64,000 nucleotides of DNA from Dermacentor variabilis (Eukaryota; Arthropoda; Arachnida; Ixodida; Ixodidae): the NCBI RefSeq assembly GCF_050947875.1, contig NC_134568.1:253403267-253467266 (forward strand), read 5' to 3'. The stretch's first letter is position 1, and each line of letters starts with the position of its first letter. The notes below the pieces were generated by a model, which saw only the letters and a list, made by a program, of their open reading frames with translations, was not told the DNA's origin and searched no databases. The position numbers and the translations under genes were made by a program. Below, in pieces: positions 33,341-45,574 of the stretch.

Positions 33341-35383
33341 TTCTCTTTGTAAAGGGTGGGACGAAGATCAACTTGTTAGTGGAAGACAATTTTGGAGGTA
33401 GAAGATCAAGAAGCTTGTTATCCCACAGTTTTGGCACTCGGAAAAGAACATTTTGCCAAAAATAGCAATCACTGAAATGAGCTGCAAACTATCCAGCAGA
33501 CAGTTGAACCTGCCCCATATGGAGTACTCTCCATGTGCACATCCAGTTTGGTGTCTTTTGTTTCAAGTTATTCGCACCTGTTTATGACCAAACCTGCCAG
33601 TAATATTGGGACAAAGCTTGCTTCTGCCTTTGTGGTTCGAATTTGCTGAACTCTAGAAAGTGGGAAGAGAGGACAACCTTATGTTGCCAATAGCATCTGG
33701 AGCTGATAAGTTTACATCATAAGTAGGAGGACAAGGTGTTATGAGTAACTTTGCAATGTAGCGTTTTTAAAAGATTGGGGTGCGTGCAGAAAATGCAGAT
33801 GGCAAGCAACCTCCATTGAGAAAGTTATAGAAATGCAACCTGTATAATGAGCAACATATAAAATTGAATAGTTTGAGCTGTTGAATGTGATTGCAGCACA
33901 GTTGATGGTGATAGTTCGTAAAAATTGTCCAAGATATTGTGTAATCGCAGCACTGGGTGCACTTAAAGGCCAACTACAGCAAAATTTTGGGCTGCGTTAT
34001 ATGCCTAAGCTCAGATAGTGCAAACATAGAGTGGCCTCCATACAAAATTTTGTATTTAATATATGAGTGGATGCATCACAAAAAGCTTGCAAAAGTATGT
34101 GTTCTTGACTTAAACTGGAAAAAAAAGAACAGAAAAAAAACCCCACCCCTATTATTGTTTGCTGGAAGTGATGCATGACTGAGAATGTGCGAACTCCTCA
34201 GCATCTCCCATGCCCATGGCGCGCTGAGAAATGTCTCTGGCGACATGCTGAAACTTTCGCCTTATCCATTAACCACTAAGGGCACACGTGTCCTTAAGTG
34301 CTATTTAAAGGCCACTAATAAGAAAATTACACAATTACAATCCCGGCAGCTTTGCTCAGATTGCGTCTGAAGTGATATTACTAATTTATTACCAATTTAG
34401 CCGAAATTCATTGCAGTTGGCTGCTGCAGCATCTTTGCCATGTCTGCAAAGTTAGCACGGTCTATGATACATGTCAGTCATACATGTCAGTCCCACGTCT
34501 TCGCATAATACGAAAACGTGGGATCGTTCCCTAACTGCGGCAAGTTGTTTTTTCATCCACTTTCATTGCCATGAAGTTATCATTTCTTTAATTTATTAGT
34601 AAGTACAAGTAATTTCCCTTATGTTATCCTTGGTGTCTTTATTTGTTGGCTTCTCGTTATATGATTAATAAAAATCAGGCCCCTCGGTTGACCCTCTTTC
34701 CTCTCATGTCAATCTTGATGTCATAAAACAAGCCATTGGTGGGTGAACACAATGCATTAAAGTGCACCACTCTCTAATGCTGCTAACAAGGCAAGAGCAC
34801 ATAAGGCTAGGACGCGGTGCCATAGGATGGCAGGACCACCTGAAGTGCACAGTGCTCATAGATTAATAAGATGCATTGGAAGAACACACGTTTGGAAATG
34901 TACCTGAAAAGTGTACATATCCATGTCATGTGTTCGACTTTGTAAGGCAGGGAAGAAAGTTGGTGAAACTTAATAGTTTTTCTATCTTTCTGCCCCAAAA
35001 ACATCCATTCAGACTTTGTGCTGTGAGATGTAGGGATACTACACAACTTAACGCAAGTATGGTCATTGCCCACGAACAGCTACTGCAGTATGAATATAGT
35101 GAAAGAGATCTGTAGTTCACGGCAAGCATCAAGTTGGTCACATGCCGCAGACTCCTGCAATCACCAAGAGAGTGTATTACAAGTCAGTATGCATCAATCC
35201 AGTTACCAGTTCCATTCTGTTGGTGCCTTTGTTCAGATGCAATTTCTTGGATGCTGCATTGCTATTTCCAACACATTTTGCTGATTTTACAGAATGTGTT
35301 TTGAGGCCATGTAGAAATGTGTTGTTATCGAACCATGTTTTCCAATATAGGGTGTTGCTTCACTGAAAGCAGCTGAGTATGTA
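33341..35383. other. Intron 2, with a partial SINE at 34540-34700
   Basis: 34540-34700 repeats the body of the second SINE family (GTTGTTTTTTCATCCACTTT, ACAAGTAATTTCCC, TATCCTTGGTGTC) without the tRNA head. TTAAAGGCCAACTACAGCAA at 33963 resembles one end of a TTAA-type MITE with no partner found. The rest is featureless. Confidence 0.5.
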
Positions 35384-35964
35384 CGATATTTTCCGGACTA
35401 CAAGTCTCGCCCCCCCCCCCCCAAATTTTAGTCAGTGCTTCTTATACAATGGTGCGACTTATATGTGCATAAAACCATGTGCGCTTGCACGACCAGTATG
35501 AGTAGCATCCTTTCCCTGAGCATGCCGCAGGAGCAATGCAAGCGACTTGCTTATAACGTCTCTAAAAGTTAGCTAAAAGTCTCTAAAAGAGGCCGACAAA
35601 GGTGACCCATTGTTGCTGCCGGCCGAAGTAGCTGAACTTTTAGACTGTCAGAGAACAAGGCCTTCAATGATATTTAGTGAAGTGCCAGGAATGTTGGATT
35701 TCAGCACCTGAGAGGAGTGTTGGTTGAAGCTTCTTTCTGCTAGATTTTGTGGCTTGTAAAAATTTTGTTTGCAACACTTTAGTGCCCGGATATGAGTAAG
35801 TAGAGCATTTTGCGATGGGCCTACAAGCATGTATAATCCCGTTCCATCATGTCGACCCAGTTAAAATAGGCAGTTTTTTTATACACCGGTGCGACTTATA
35901 TACCAATGTCATCTTTGAAACTTGCGAAAAGTTGGGGGTGCAACTTCTACTCCGGAAAATAGGG
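35384..35964. mobile_element. Tc1/mariner- or pogo-like MITE with TA target
   Basis: Left CGATATTTTCCGGACTACAA and the reverse complement of the right end (CCCTATTTTCCGGAGTAGAA) are imperfect inverted repeats of about 28 bp. TA flanks both sides (35382-35383 and 35965-35966). 581 bp with a C-run near 35412 and no transposase. Confidence 0.7.
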
Positions 35965-36289
35965 TATTTGTGTTTGTTATGTGAGAGTAATAAAATTATC
36001 ATTAAAATTTTGTTTGTTGAAATAACTATGCAGCTTTTTTAGAAACAGTGCATAATAAATTTGGCCATCATGAAAGGAAACTTTTATTTAGCAGCAGGTC
36101 TCAAAAACATTAATCACTTACTCTTTCCCAAGAGGAGGTGTAGGTAAAAAAATTTCATGTTTCATAAAGTTTTATTTTCCTTTTTTTTGTCTTACAAAAT
36201 TGTGTTTCATTTACTCTTCCTCATGAAATTTGAACTGAAGGATGTTTGACTCTTCCCTTACCATGGCCATTGAACATGTGTCATGAGTG

Positions 36290-39200
36290 ACCCATAAGCA
36301 TTGTGCCTAATCTAAAAGCTCCTGGCCATCTGCATTCTAGTCTAAGGAGTAGACTTCAGTTTTCTGTGTAGTTTTTTTTTTTTGCCATACGGAGGATGGT
36401 TGTCAGCAAGCACACAGAGGTGTGCATTCAGGACAGCGGGCACTCAAATAGCTGAGTGCTGAGCCCTAGTGAGAATGATGTTGGTCTCACTATTCTGCTG
36501 TGTTCTGAACTGGTTGTTTGGATGCTACTAGTAGCAGTGAGTCTGAAGATGGTACCAGGTCATGGGAGCTTATTTTGGACCATAGAAACCTGCAAAAACA
36601 GCCGAGACTGTCGTCATCTGCTCAGTGGCAAGTTTAATTTTCTGCCTATTGATGACTACTTTTTTTTGTCCCATTCAGATGCCATAGAGATGTTGGCAAT
36701 ATTGTAGGCCTTATTTACAGTGCGTCTACAGCATATTACGGAGCTGTGCTGTTATGAGCCCAGCAGAGTGTGATGTTCTACCCAGATTTTTGGCACCTAC
36801 GAGGAAGCGGAAGTTTCATTAGGCTGAAAACACTTTTTCTATTTCACATCCTTGATAAGCTAGAACATTGAAACTTTCATGTAATGTAGACAGTTTAGGC
36901 GGTAAAATTTTGTATATTTTGAAATATTTTAATGTGATTAGCATCCTTTGTCTACTTCAGGCATTTTGAGCCTATCTATTTTTGTAACCTCTTATGCTGG
37001 GACCCAGTGCCCCAAGTTGTCTACGAGCTTAGGCCGCTATGTATGTGCTCATGGTCGTGATTCCATCATGGTCGTTCCAGCTTTGTCATCTGACTCTCGT
37101 CATGCCGTCGTCATCATGCCTTCTACGCCGACCTAGTGGGTCAAGTTGTCTAATTGCTTCGACTACTAGGTATTTGCTTGTGGTGGTGATGCTGTCATGG
37201 TCATTCCATCATTGCCATTTCAGCATTGTCACCTGTCTCTTGTCATGCCATTGTCATCACGCCTTTTATGCCGACCCAGTGGGCCAAGTTGTCTAATAAC
37301 TTGGGCCACTCACTAGGTATGTGCTCATGGTAGTGGTGTCGTCGTGGTCATTGTAACATCGTCATTCCATCTTCATTAATCACCTCTCGTCATATCGTCA
37401 TCATACAGGCTTTCTGATACAGTAGAGGCCATCGTGCGCTCATCGTCATCAGACTGTCCTCATACTGTGGTCAGGATACCATTGCAATCATTTTATTGTC
37501 ATAATTTTTACTTCGTCATCCAACTCTTGTCATGCTGTTGTTGTGACACCATCGTTTCACATTTTCAACACTCCAGTAACTCATCCAATCGTTGTCCTGC
37601 CATTGCCGTCATACTGTCTTCATTGTTCCATCAATGTCAATCCTTCATTCAATCGCGATTATGCCGCTGTTGTCATACTGTCCTATTCATACCATCATTA
37701 TCATTCCAGCTTCTTAATCTAGTTGTCATACCGGCGCGATCATGCCATTGTCATAATACACTCGTTGTCATCCCAATGTTTTCATGTCGTTGTCACGCTG
37801 TCACCATTATACCATCATGATCATTTAGGAATTTTCATCACGCCATTGTCATCATACTACCTTTGTCATTCCATTGATGTTATTCCTTCTTTTTCATTCC
37901 ATAGTCATTAATGCATCAGTGTCATAAACTAGTCCAGTGGTTTCCAGCTATGTATATGTTGGGGACCCCTTGTGAACTGGTGGAAAGTGAGGTGGGGGGG
38001 AAGCGTGTAAGTTAACACAACCATGCGGCAGGAAACAGGTTCCTTTTTTGTTACCTGGCAAGGAATGGTCAAACAAAAGTGCCACATCAATTCAATCTGG
38101 ATAGCTTGTCAATACTTCGTGCGGTCATGCTTAAGCAGTTTCATATCTGCAGCCACATTCAACCTGTTTCTGTATTTGCTTTTCAAGTATACAAGCCTGA
38201 AAGAAGCATGCGCACATTCATTTGTCATAGAAAACTGCAACAAAAGCTTTACAGCTATCTCATGAAGAATTGCAAAAATTTCTGTAGTCCCCAACCAGAA
38301 TGCCTCAAGGCTAGCATAAGCAAGCCCGGAAAAAAAAAAAAAGCTTTGGCGTGGGTTTTGTGAACCCCAAAAATGGCTTCACGGAGCCCCATTTGAGAAC
38401 CATTGCAGTAATTGTCAGGTTGCCATGCTCAAGTGTTACTATGGCGAGTCAGAGCCATAGCAACATGGGAGGGTACTGGATTATGCCATATATAACCAAA
38501 GTAATGGAAATCTTACAATGGCTATAGATGTTAAACATATTTTACTTCAGAAATTCAGTGTTGCTGTAACGCTAATTGCATTACCATCAACAGTAATCTA
38601 ATTTATTGAACTCATCTCACATGAGTTCTGTTGTATTTTTCTTTTATTTCTGCATCTTTGTAACATTGTAAGCATTTCCCATATAATTTTGTTAAAGTTT
38701 GTATTTCACTAATTATGTTATACATTAAGCACTGACATATGTCTTTCAAATTTCTATCTGTAAAAAACACATTTCTTTAGCTTTCTTTTGATATCTAGCA
38801 TGTTATTATGACCATGATTACATATCCAATAAAAAACAATACTAAAGCCTTCAAAAAAGGGCATTCTTTTGATCATGGTACGATCATGCCATGGTCATTG
38901 AATGTGGATGGCTCAAGAGTGCTGTGCACGATTTCAAGGCTCCTGGCATGCTTACAGACTTTCTGCGCCATTTATGACATAGTGTAAAGAGTAAACTTTC
39001 ATTTCTTAGTAGCCTTATTCTTGTCCATGTGGCAGCAATCTTAAATGAGCATGCGTTTGTGTGCACCTTGTGATTGCAAAGATGGCGGGCTTTTTGCAGC
39101 TGGGAGGGTCCTCATGTGGGCATCGTCAATCTTGTGATTCTGTTGCACCCTCAAGTGATTGTTCGGGAGTCTGAAGATGATATCAGATCGTGGGGTTTTA

Positions 39201-40130
39201 AGTGGGATGATGGAGACGACCAGCAAAATCAGCCTGGGCAGTGGCGAGCTGTTTGGCTTGCAAGTTTCATTTTCTACTTTTTGATGACTGACGAATTTCC
39301 TGTGGCATAGAGAATTCATAAAAATCATCGCCCAAGAAAAGAACTGGACAAAGCGACAGTATCTGGAATCTGACTATCCAAAATGCACACATGCTTAATT
39401 GAAACGATGGCAATCTCCCGCCAACTTACGCAAGATGCCAGAAGCGATTATTGATGCCGATTTGAGCTAAAGGTTTTATGCCTCTCAGCTCAGTGAACAA
39501 TGCTTCCGTGTGGAAGCCGAAACATTGAAAAATTTTTTAGACAACCGAATTTTGGTCGGCGCTCTGTTTTTCTTCCTATTATGCTATTACTTCCCGATCA
39601 GATGAGATTTCATCAAACTCTTGATTTAATTCATAAAAATGTTTGCAATATTATATTTCTTATTTATGGTATCTCTACAGCATATGGTGGAGATTTGCTG
39701 CACCCTGCCAGCCCAATACTTGTGGCATCCACTGGAAAGAGGCAGTTCCTACAACTAGGCAAAAAGCATTTTTTATAGCACATGTTGCTTAGGAGCTAGA
39801 ACATTGAAACTTTCACTGGGTGTAGGTGAAAGTGCAATTGAAAGTAAAACATTTGAACGTCAAACAGTTGAATTGAAAACATTACGTATACTTGAGAATA
39901 TTTTTTCTATTACTATTTTTATGTTATCAGTGCAGCATTGTAAACATTTCTTGTACTTTTCAGTGAAGTTTGTTTTTCACAAATAATTTTACGTACAGCA
40001 CTCTAAAATGTGTTTGAGATTTTTATCCTCGGAAAGGTAATTTCATGAGCTTTGTAATGATATATAGCATATTATTGTAATCCTGATGTCATATTCGATG
40101 AAAAATCTTACTAAAGCCTTAAATAAAAGG
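36290..40130. repeat. Diverged duplicated block in NEURL2 intron 2
   Basis: Segments of 36300-36900 reappear in order at 38930-39820: GAGTCTGAAGATG..., AAGTTT(A/C)ATTTTCT..., GATGACT, TCTACAGCATAT..GGAG and AGCTAGAACATTGAAACTTTCA. A second relation links 38640-38865 and 39900-40130, which share TTGTAA.CATTT, GCATGTTATTAT/GCATATTATTGT and ACTAAAGCCTT. By eye identity is moderate. No coding potential is recognised. Confidence 0.65.
37001..37920. repeat. Tandem minisatellite and TCAT-rich tract
   Basis: A 130-143 bp unit anchored on GACCCAGTGGGCCAAGTTGTC starts at about 37001, 37130 and 37273. From 37380 to 37920 the sequence becomes a degenerate run of GTCAT and CCATTGTCAT words. Open frames here, rich in Ser, His and Cys, come from the repeat. 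Confidence 0.75.
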
Positions 40131-41070
40131 CGCGGGGGAGGCATATTTTCCATGTTAACGAAAAAGTTAAATGTGCTTGTGTTACTGTTTAATCATTTTG
40201 TGTTGGTTGTACTTGAACACCCCATTGATCACCATTGTGTGTTCTGTCCACCACTGCAATACTCTTGGTGAGATCTCTTATTCTAGCAGATATTGACAAA
40301 AAAGCAAAGTATCTTCTAGGGGTGCCTAGACATGCTTGATCATTGTGGTATACCATCTTGAGCAATATGACCAGGAAAAGTCAAATGAATTTCAAAAGCA
40401 CGCTACATATTAGCTTGTCAGATTTGAATCCACAAATCACAAGTAATCAATGTTTAAATTGACATCAGTGTTCATTGCATTTATGCAAGTTGCTTTTCCA
40501 CCAAAAAAACACGATGCAAGAACCACCACCTCTCGGTGTTCCCTTTTTGCTAATGATTGTATTTTGTAGTTTTGGTTTGTCTTCAATTTCAGTGTGCACT
40601 TTTTTTGCTCATTGAAAGTAGTTCCTTAACTCTTTCCTTACCTTTACAAATGTGCTCATTTTTGGCATTTTTATGTTTCATGGTTTGCATCCTGTTCAAT
40701 AGTGCTTTGATTGTAAGTGAAGCAGAAATAATTGCGTAGAGAGTTCTTATGTAAAACTTCAAAGAAGTGCCTTAATAAGCATAAATGAAATTAATAATTT
40801 GCTATTATAGTACTAAGAGTAAAAAAATAAGATATACAATATATGTGCCTTGCTCTGAGTCCCCAACTTCTGTAAGTGAGACCATGCCGAAGAAAATATT
40901 ATGCAGCTTTGCTGGTGTGAATTTTAGCCATATTTATGCCCATGCTGTGTGGGAAAGCCATTAGTTTGCAAATGTGAAAATGGGTAAGCTCCTATGGTAC
41001 AGGGAGCACATGGTTTTACTCCTTGCAGAGAGCACCTGCATCTTTTTTTACTCTCTCTCAAAGCAACGGT
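40131..41070. other. Intron 2, nothing recognised
   Basis: AT-rich, no repeats or exons seen. Confidence 0.4.
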
Positions 41071-42018
41071 TGTTAGGTTGGGGAGCATGTGAAAGCATCC
41101 TCATACTTGATTATTGTGTTTGATCAGGTTTTCTGTTCACACGCTGGAGTAGTCGTGTGTAGAGCTGGGACTTATTACGGTTGGCGTGTAACACCCCGGG
41201 CAAAAAGGATGCTCAAACCACCATGCCTCATTGAAACGGAGGGTGGATTCCTAATTTTCTATGGTTGTCTTGAGGAGTTGCCATTTTCGCTGGCGCCCCA
41301 CAGTGTTTACAGGCCCCTTTCTGTGTGTGCGGGAGAACCCCTTTTACAAACTGTGCGACTCAGAGGGACCCTTTCCACGAACTTTCAAGCTCTACAGGAG
41401 GACTTTCGCAAACCAACGTCGCCTAGAAGAAAGGATAGGCGCCTACGATCCCGGACCTGCGGGTTGCCAACTGTGGAGATGGGCTCATCCAGGCTCACCG
41501 AAAGTCAGAGCAGCTGCAAAGCCATGACGAGGACTTACAACATCACCTGCTGAGTGCCACCTGTGGAGGCGGGCCCGTACAGGCTCACCAAAAGTGAGAG
41601 CAGCTGTAGAGCCATGACGAGGACTTACCATGTCACCTGCTGAGTGCCCCCTGCGGAGGCAGGCCCGTACAGGCTCACCAAAAGTGGGAGCCGCCCAGCC
41701 ACAAGCAGACTCAGTGCCTGTCATGTGACGTTGACGTGAACGAGATCCCACCTATGAGTTTAGTGAGCCTATGTAAAGGGGCCCCGCAATGTACTTTGAC
41801 ACTTCTCTTCTTCTTATCTTTCACCAACCATTGAATAAACCGTGCAAGTTTCGCACTAGAAATCGTCCCGTCCTTGCCTGGTCACCATGGTCTACCGGAT
41901 GCCTGCAGCCTGCCGACAACTCCACGCTACCCAATAGTAACGCCGGTCGAGCTCGTAGTAACCGGCGTCTCAACAACTGTCGGCAACGGTGGGGTACGTT
42001 ACCCTGGGGAACACAACA
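41071..42018 (+). repeat. LTR-like block with internal 90-bp tandem repeats
   Basis: TGTTAGGTTGGGG at the left and GGGAACACAACA at the right give TGTT...AACA ends. An AATAAA lies at about 41834, followed by a GC-rich U5-like region, as in an LTR. No target duplication or coding region was found and the borders are uncertain. Confidence 0.4.
41468..41700. repeat. 90-bp tandem repeat, about 2.6 copies
   Basis: AGGCTCACC occurs at 41491, 41581 and 41671, exactly 90 bases apart, and the units match closely (GCCATGACGAGGACTTAC, CACCTGCTGAGTGCC). Located in the U3-like part of the preceding block. Confidence 0.9.
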
Positions 42019-43055
42019 GGCTGAAGCCTTCACATTCTTTGTACAGTACTTCTGCAGTACTGTACAGTAATGCAAAGTGTTGCCCAGCATTTTACAGTAA
42101 CGAATACAGACATTTGCACCATCAGTGTGCCAAAAGTAACATATTAGACTGTTAGTAAAGGTTATACCAAAGGGGGGGGGGGATCAGTCTGAAATGGACT
42201 GCATGCTCTTGTGTGAGTGAAAACTCCACACAATGGGAAGGATTGCTTGTAATTATCTGTATATATGCTGTCGAAGCACTGATGGTTAAAAGCAGCCGAC
42301 AAGGTGGAAAAATCAAGGTTAACTTGATATCAATTGAACATAATCACCAAACAACACACACTCCTAAGCATGTACTGATGTCTAAGACATTTTAAAAGAG
42401 CACAGACATTGGTATAGAAAATTATGCAACCCTACAGAAGCTTCTGTGTCTTCACTACTACTGTCATTTAAAAATGATTTTGATGAGGCAGTTAAAGTGC
42501 AAATTTTGCATGGTTTGTTTGCGGAAGTGCTAGAACTGGTGGCATTTTGACGATAACTCCTGCAAAAGTTTTATTTAGTTACTGTTGTCATTTCATACGG
42601 TGCATGGCTTTACTTGTCGTAGATTTTCGTTGGCAATGTTTACCAACTTGTTGAAAAACTGTCAAACAAATGCTATATTTTGGTAGTCGCAGTAAGGAAG
42701 GAGTTGATGATGAACCATTGTACCCGTACTCTTTAGTATGCATTGATTGCAGCCAGCTTGTGTGTGTGTGTGTGTAAGCATTTAGAATTTTTTTTTCTCA
42801 TAATGTTGGCTTTTATACAATATTCTATCCAGTCTGTTGCACTGTGCAAAACCCAGGGAGTATTTATTTCTCAATGCCATATGTGTAAAATTGGCATTGA
42901 AGGAGGCGTTTAAACAAAAACACAATATTGTTGTGCTATATACATAAAGGCTTGCAAAAAGAAATGAAAGTTCTGAAAACATAAAATAAGGTGAATCATT
43001 TCTTTAAGTTTCATAATCCTAAATTGGAGAAAAAAAGTGCTTTTAACAGAGCCAT
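42019..43055. other. Intron 2, nothing recognised
   Basis: AT-rich, with a short (TG)8 run at about 42760. No exons or element ends seen. Confidence 0.4.
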
Positions 43056-43059
43056 TTAA

Positions 43060-43823
43060 AGTGGCCATGACACCAAATTTTCGAAGGTGAAATATGCGTT
43101 GCATGTGAAAACGAATGCATCCCACAGCAAGCTGACAAATTTTGAGTGCATTCGGTGTGGTAAAAAAAATGGTAGTATCTGAATTTCTTTATATTGCTTT
43201 TAAACTGCCTGGCAACACTAATAGATGACAAAATGAAATTCCACCGCCGGCGATGGCTCCCTCAGACTACTAATGGAAGCCTGTCCCAAAGGCCATGCGT
43301 TTGTGTATTGCAAGTGCTGGAAATGATTGCTAGAGCCGGAAATACATCATGGTCGCCATGCGTGGTTTCGTTTTCACATGTGCATCTTGCCAATCAGCCC
43401 GAAATAGTTTCTGCAGGTGTTCTCTGGTTTGTGCTATTCTTTTTTAAGCTAGTGAAAGAATTGCAGGCACAATGCGCTGTCCGAAGAATTCAGGAGCTTT
43501 TGCTCACCTCCAGGGGAAGGTTTCAGTTGAAGTACTCGTACAGCTGTGTGTATGCACCAGCTCAGTACAGCGTGCACATGGTTTTAGAATGTTTCGGAGC
43601 AAATGACGCAGCATTGATGCACTTTTTGACGTCGCACAAGTTATGCCGAAGTGGTGGTTGCTGTTGGTGTGAGGGGCTTAGAGGCAGCAATTACAAACTG
43701 AAATTTCTGGTTAGAATGTGTGCTGAGAGCTCAGTTGTCTAATGGTGTTTAACCATTAGGCCACTCTGCTCTCAGTTCCAATGATAAACTGAGAATAATT
43801 GCTACAGCAGTGTCATGCCCACT
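43060..43823. mobile_element. TTAA-type MITE just before NEURL2 exon 3
   Basis: Left AGTGGCCATGACAC and right GTGTCATGCCCACT are inverted repeats. TTAA at 43056-43059 precedes and TTAG at 43824-43827 follows, a TTAA target with one change. 764 bp; it ends 159 bp before the exon. The 182-codon frame at 43194-43742 lies inside it and shows no transposase motif. Confidence 0.75.
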
Positions 43824-43982
43824 TTAGGTAACTCATTTAGTAACTTTAAGTAACTAAGTGATGACTGAGAAATTTATTTTTCTGACAGGCTTTCCTAGGC
43901 ATAGGCTTACAGTAGGTCAAATAAATGGAAGTGAATTTGTGTATTGAAGTGTGCTACTGGTCTGTTTGAATTGTCTGTGCAG

Positions 43983-44139
43983 GCACTGGTGAACACATCT
44001 ACACAAGCCGGGGTGTTGTCCCTCGAAGCATGTTGCTTCCGACAAAGCGACCTAGGGCACCTGTGGGTGGTGAGGACGGTGTCGCAGACTTTTCTGGTGA
44101 AGGCACTTCAATCAGCTCTGGCCTCGGCAGTTGTGGAAA
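43983..44139 (+). CDS. NEURL2: NEURL2 exon 3: linker
   Basis: Acceptor TCTGTGCAG at 43982 and donor GTAAGT at 44140. Phase 1 from exon 2 joins to give a Gly codon, then TGEHIYTSRGVVPRSML and a flexible Gly/Ser-rich stretch. This linker is variable in the family. I place it here because both splice phases agree with exons 2 and 4, it has no stops, and the GEHIYTSRGVVPRS segment parallels the part that follows the NHR domain. It leaves in phase 2. Confidence 0.82.
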
Positions 44140-44385
44140 GTAAGTTGCTGGCATTTGAGAAGTTCCATACTAACACAATGCAATCAGCCCTTTGAGGACA
44201 CATCTGTATCATCAGTTACAATAAAACAAGAGATTTAATGTAACCTAACTTTTAGGCAAATAGTTCTGCAGAAGTCTGCAAGGTGGAGGGCGTTTCATGT
44301 TGTGAAAAAAAATTTGATCCACCTGAAAGTAGCATGAAGCTACAAAGAAATGCCCTTAGAGGTTCCTCTGAAAGAAACCTATTTG

Positions 44386-44471
<86 letters not shown>

Positions 44472-44964
44472 CTATGAACAGATGTTGTAGCATAGCAGAA
44501 TGTGTGATCCACTACACAGATTCTTTGTTGAGTGGGTTCACCTGTGCATGCTCTGGTGAGCATGCAGGTGCACATTGTGGTAAGGAATTGTGCATCGTGA
44601 TGTAATGAAATATGCTAATGTGCAGTGTGCTATCCTGAGGGGCGAGGTGCATGTGTACCAGTGCAGCTGTGCTTGCAGAGATGACACCGCATGGACATTC
44701 ATTGCAATAACATATTAGGCCATTGAGCTACATTGTGCTGCCACCATTGGTTTCGTATTTGATGCCTACAATGCCCCCAAAGTGGACAAGCAAAGCTTCT
44801 AGCAAGAAATTTTGTAATGGCTTTGCCTCATCCTTACTGTACCTATCAAAATGAAGTAATGAATGGTAAAAAATAAGTTACTACTATGCGACTTCTGGTT
44901 TTTCGGTGTGCATGTTTGAATGCCCTGGCTCTTTGACATGCTGTTTACATTATATGTTTCTGGT
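44140..44964. other. Start of NEURL2 intron 3
   Basis: Contains the (GT)n run listed separately; otherwise nothing recognised. Confidence 0.4.
44385..44469. repeat. (GT)n microsatellite
   Basis: About 42 units with one GC interruption. Confidence 0.97.
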
Positions 44965-45303
44965 AGGCCTACAGATGGTCGAAATCATTGTACAGTCTTA
45001 AAAAGAATCTCTTTTCCACTGTCTTGTGGAAAAGCCTACATTGGGCAGGCTGGTAGCTGTGTGAACAAGCACTTACGTCAGCACATTAATACTTTAAAGG
45101 GAATGCCTACCTCCCATCTTTCAGTGCACTGTAAAGCGTGTGGGTGTAAGCCTTTCTTCGATCGAACTAAGGTTATCATCAAGCTCAAAGACAAGCAAGC
45201 TCAAAAGCTTGCAGAAGCCTTTCACATAAAAAAAATATGTGCTCGTCCTGTGTCGTTTCTTTTTGTGTTGCCACCAATTTCCATGCTGATTCAAAGAGTT
45301 TAA
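44965..45303 (+). pseudogene. Penelope-like element GIY-YIG endonuclease fragment
   Basis: Reads ISFPLSCGKAYIGQAGSCVN, a degenerate GIY-YIG core (KAYIGQ), then LRQHINTLKG, HLSVHCKACGC and the conserved C-terminal AEAFHIKKIC before a stop at 45301-45303. This is the C-terminal nuclease of Penelope-like retroelements, which nicks target DNA. The reverse transcriptase part is absent, so the insertion is truncated. Confidence 0.8.
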
Positions 45304-45574
45304 AAGAAAATACTTTTTATCATAAAACTTTTGCATTTGAAGTAAGACTTCTGAAGTGAAAGCCTACTGCACTATTGTGCTGAGTGCAATAGATGGTGCA
45401 TGAACAGCAGCAAATTTATAGTGAGGCAAGAGGACTGGCTGCTGTCATGTTCATCACTGTGCTGTCACTTCCGTGCACTCATTCTTTCTCCATAAATTTG
45501 TTTGAGCCACATACTGTCACAAATACTAGTGTATGTATCTTTTGGAAACGTTGTAGCTAAGGAAAGATGAAATG

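Noticed and set aside
37001..37300. CRISPR-like spaced repeats
   Set aside because: Units are 130-143 bp tandem copies in eukaryotic intron sequence without a short repeat and unique spacers.
37039..37911. Ser/His/Cys-rich frames, possible secreted proteins
   Set aside because: Produced by a TCAT-rich degenerate tandem repeat; no start context or splice structure.
43194..43742. 182-codon open frame
   Set aside because: Lies wholly inside a TTAA MITE, has no domain, and is not flanked by splice signals matching NEURL2.
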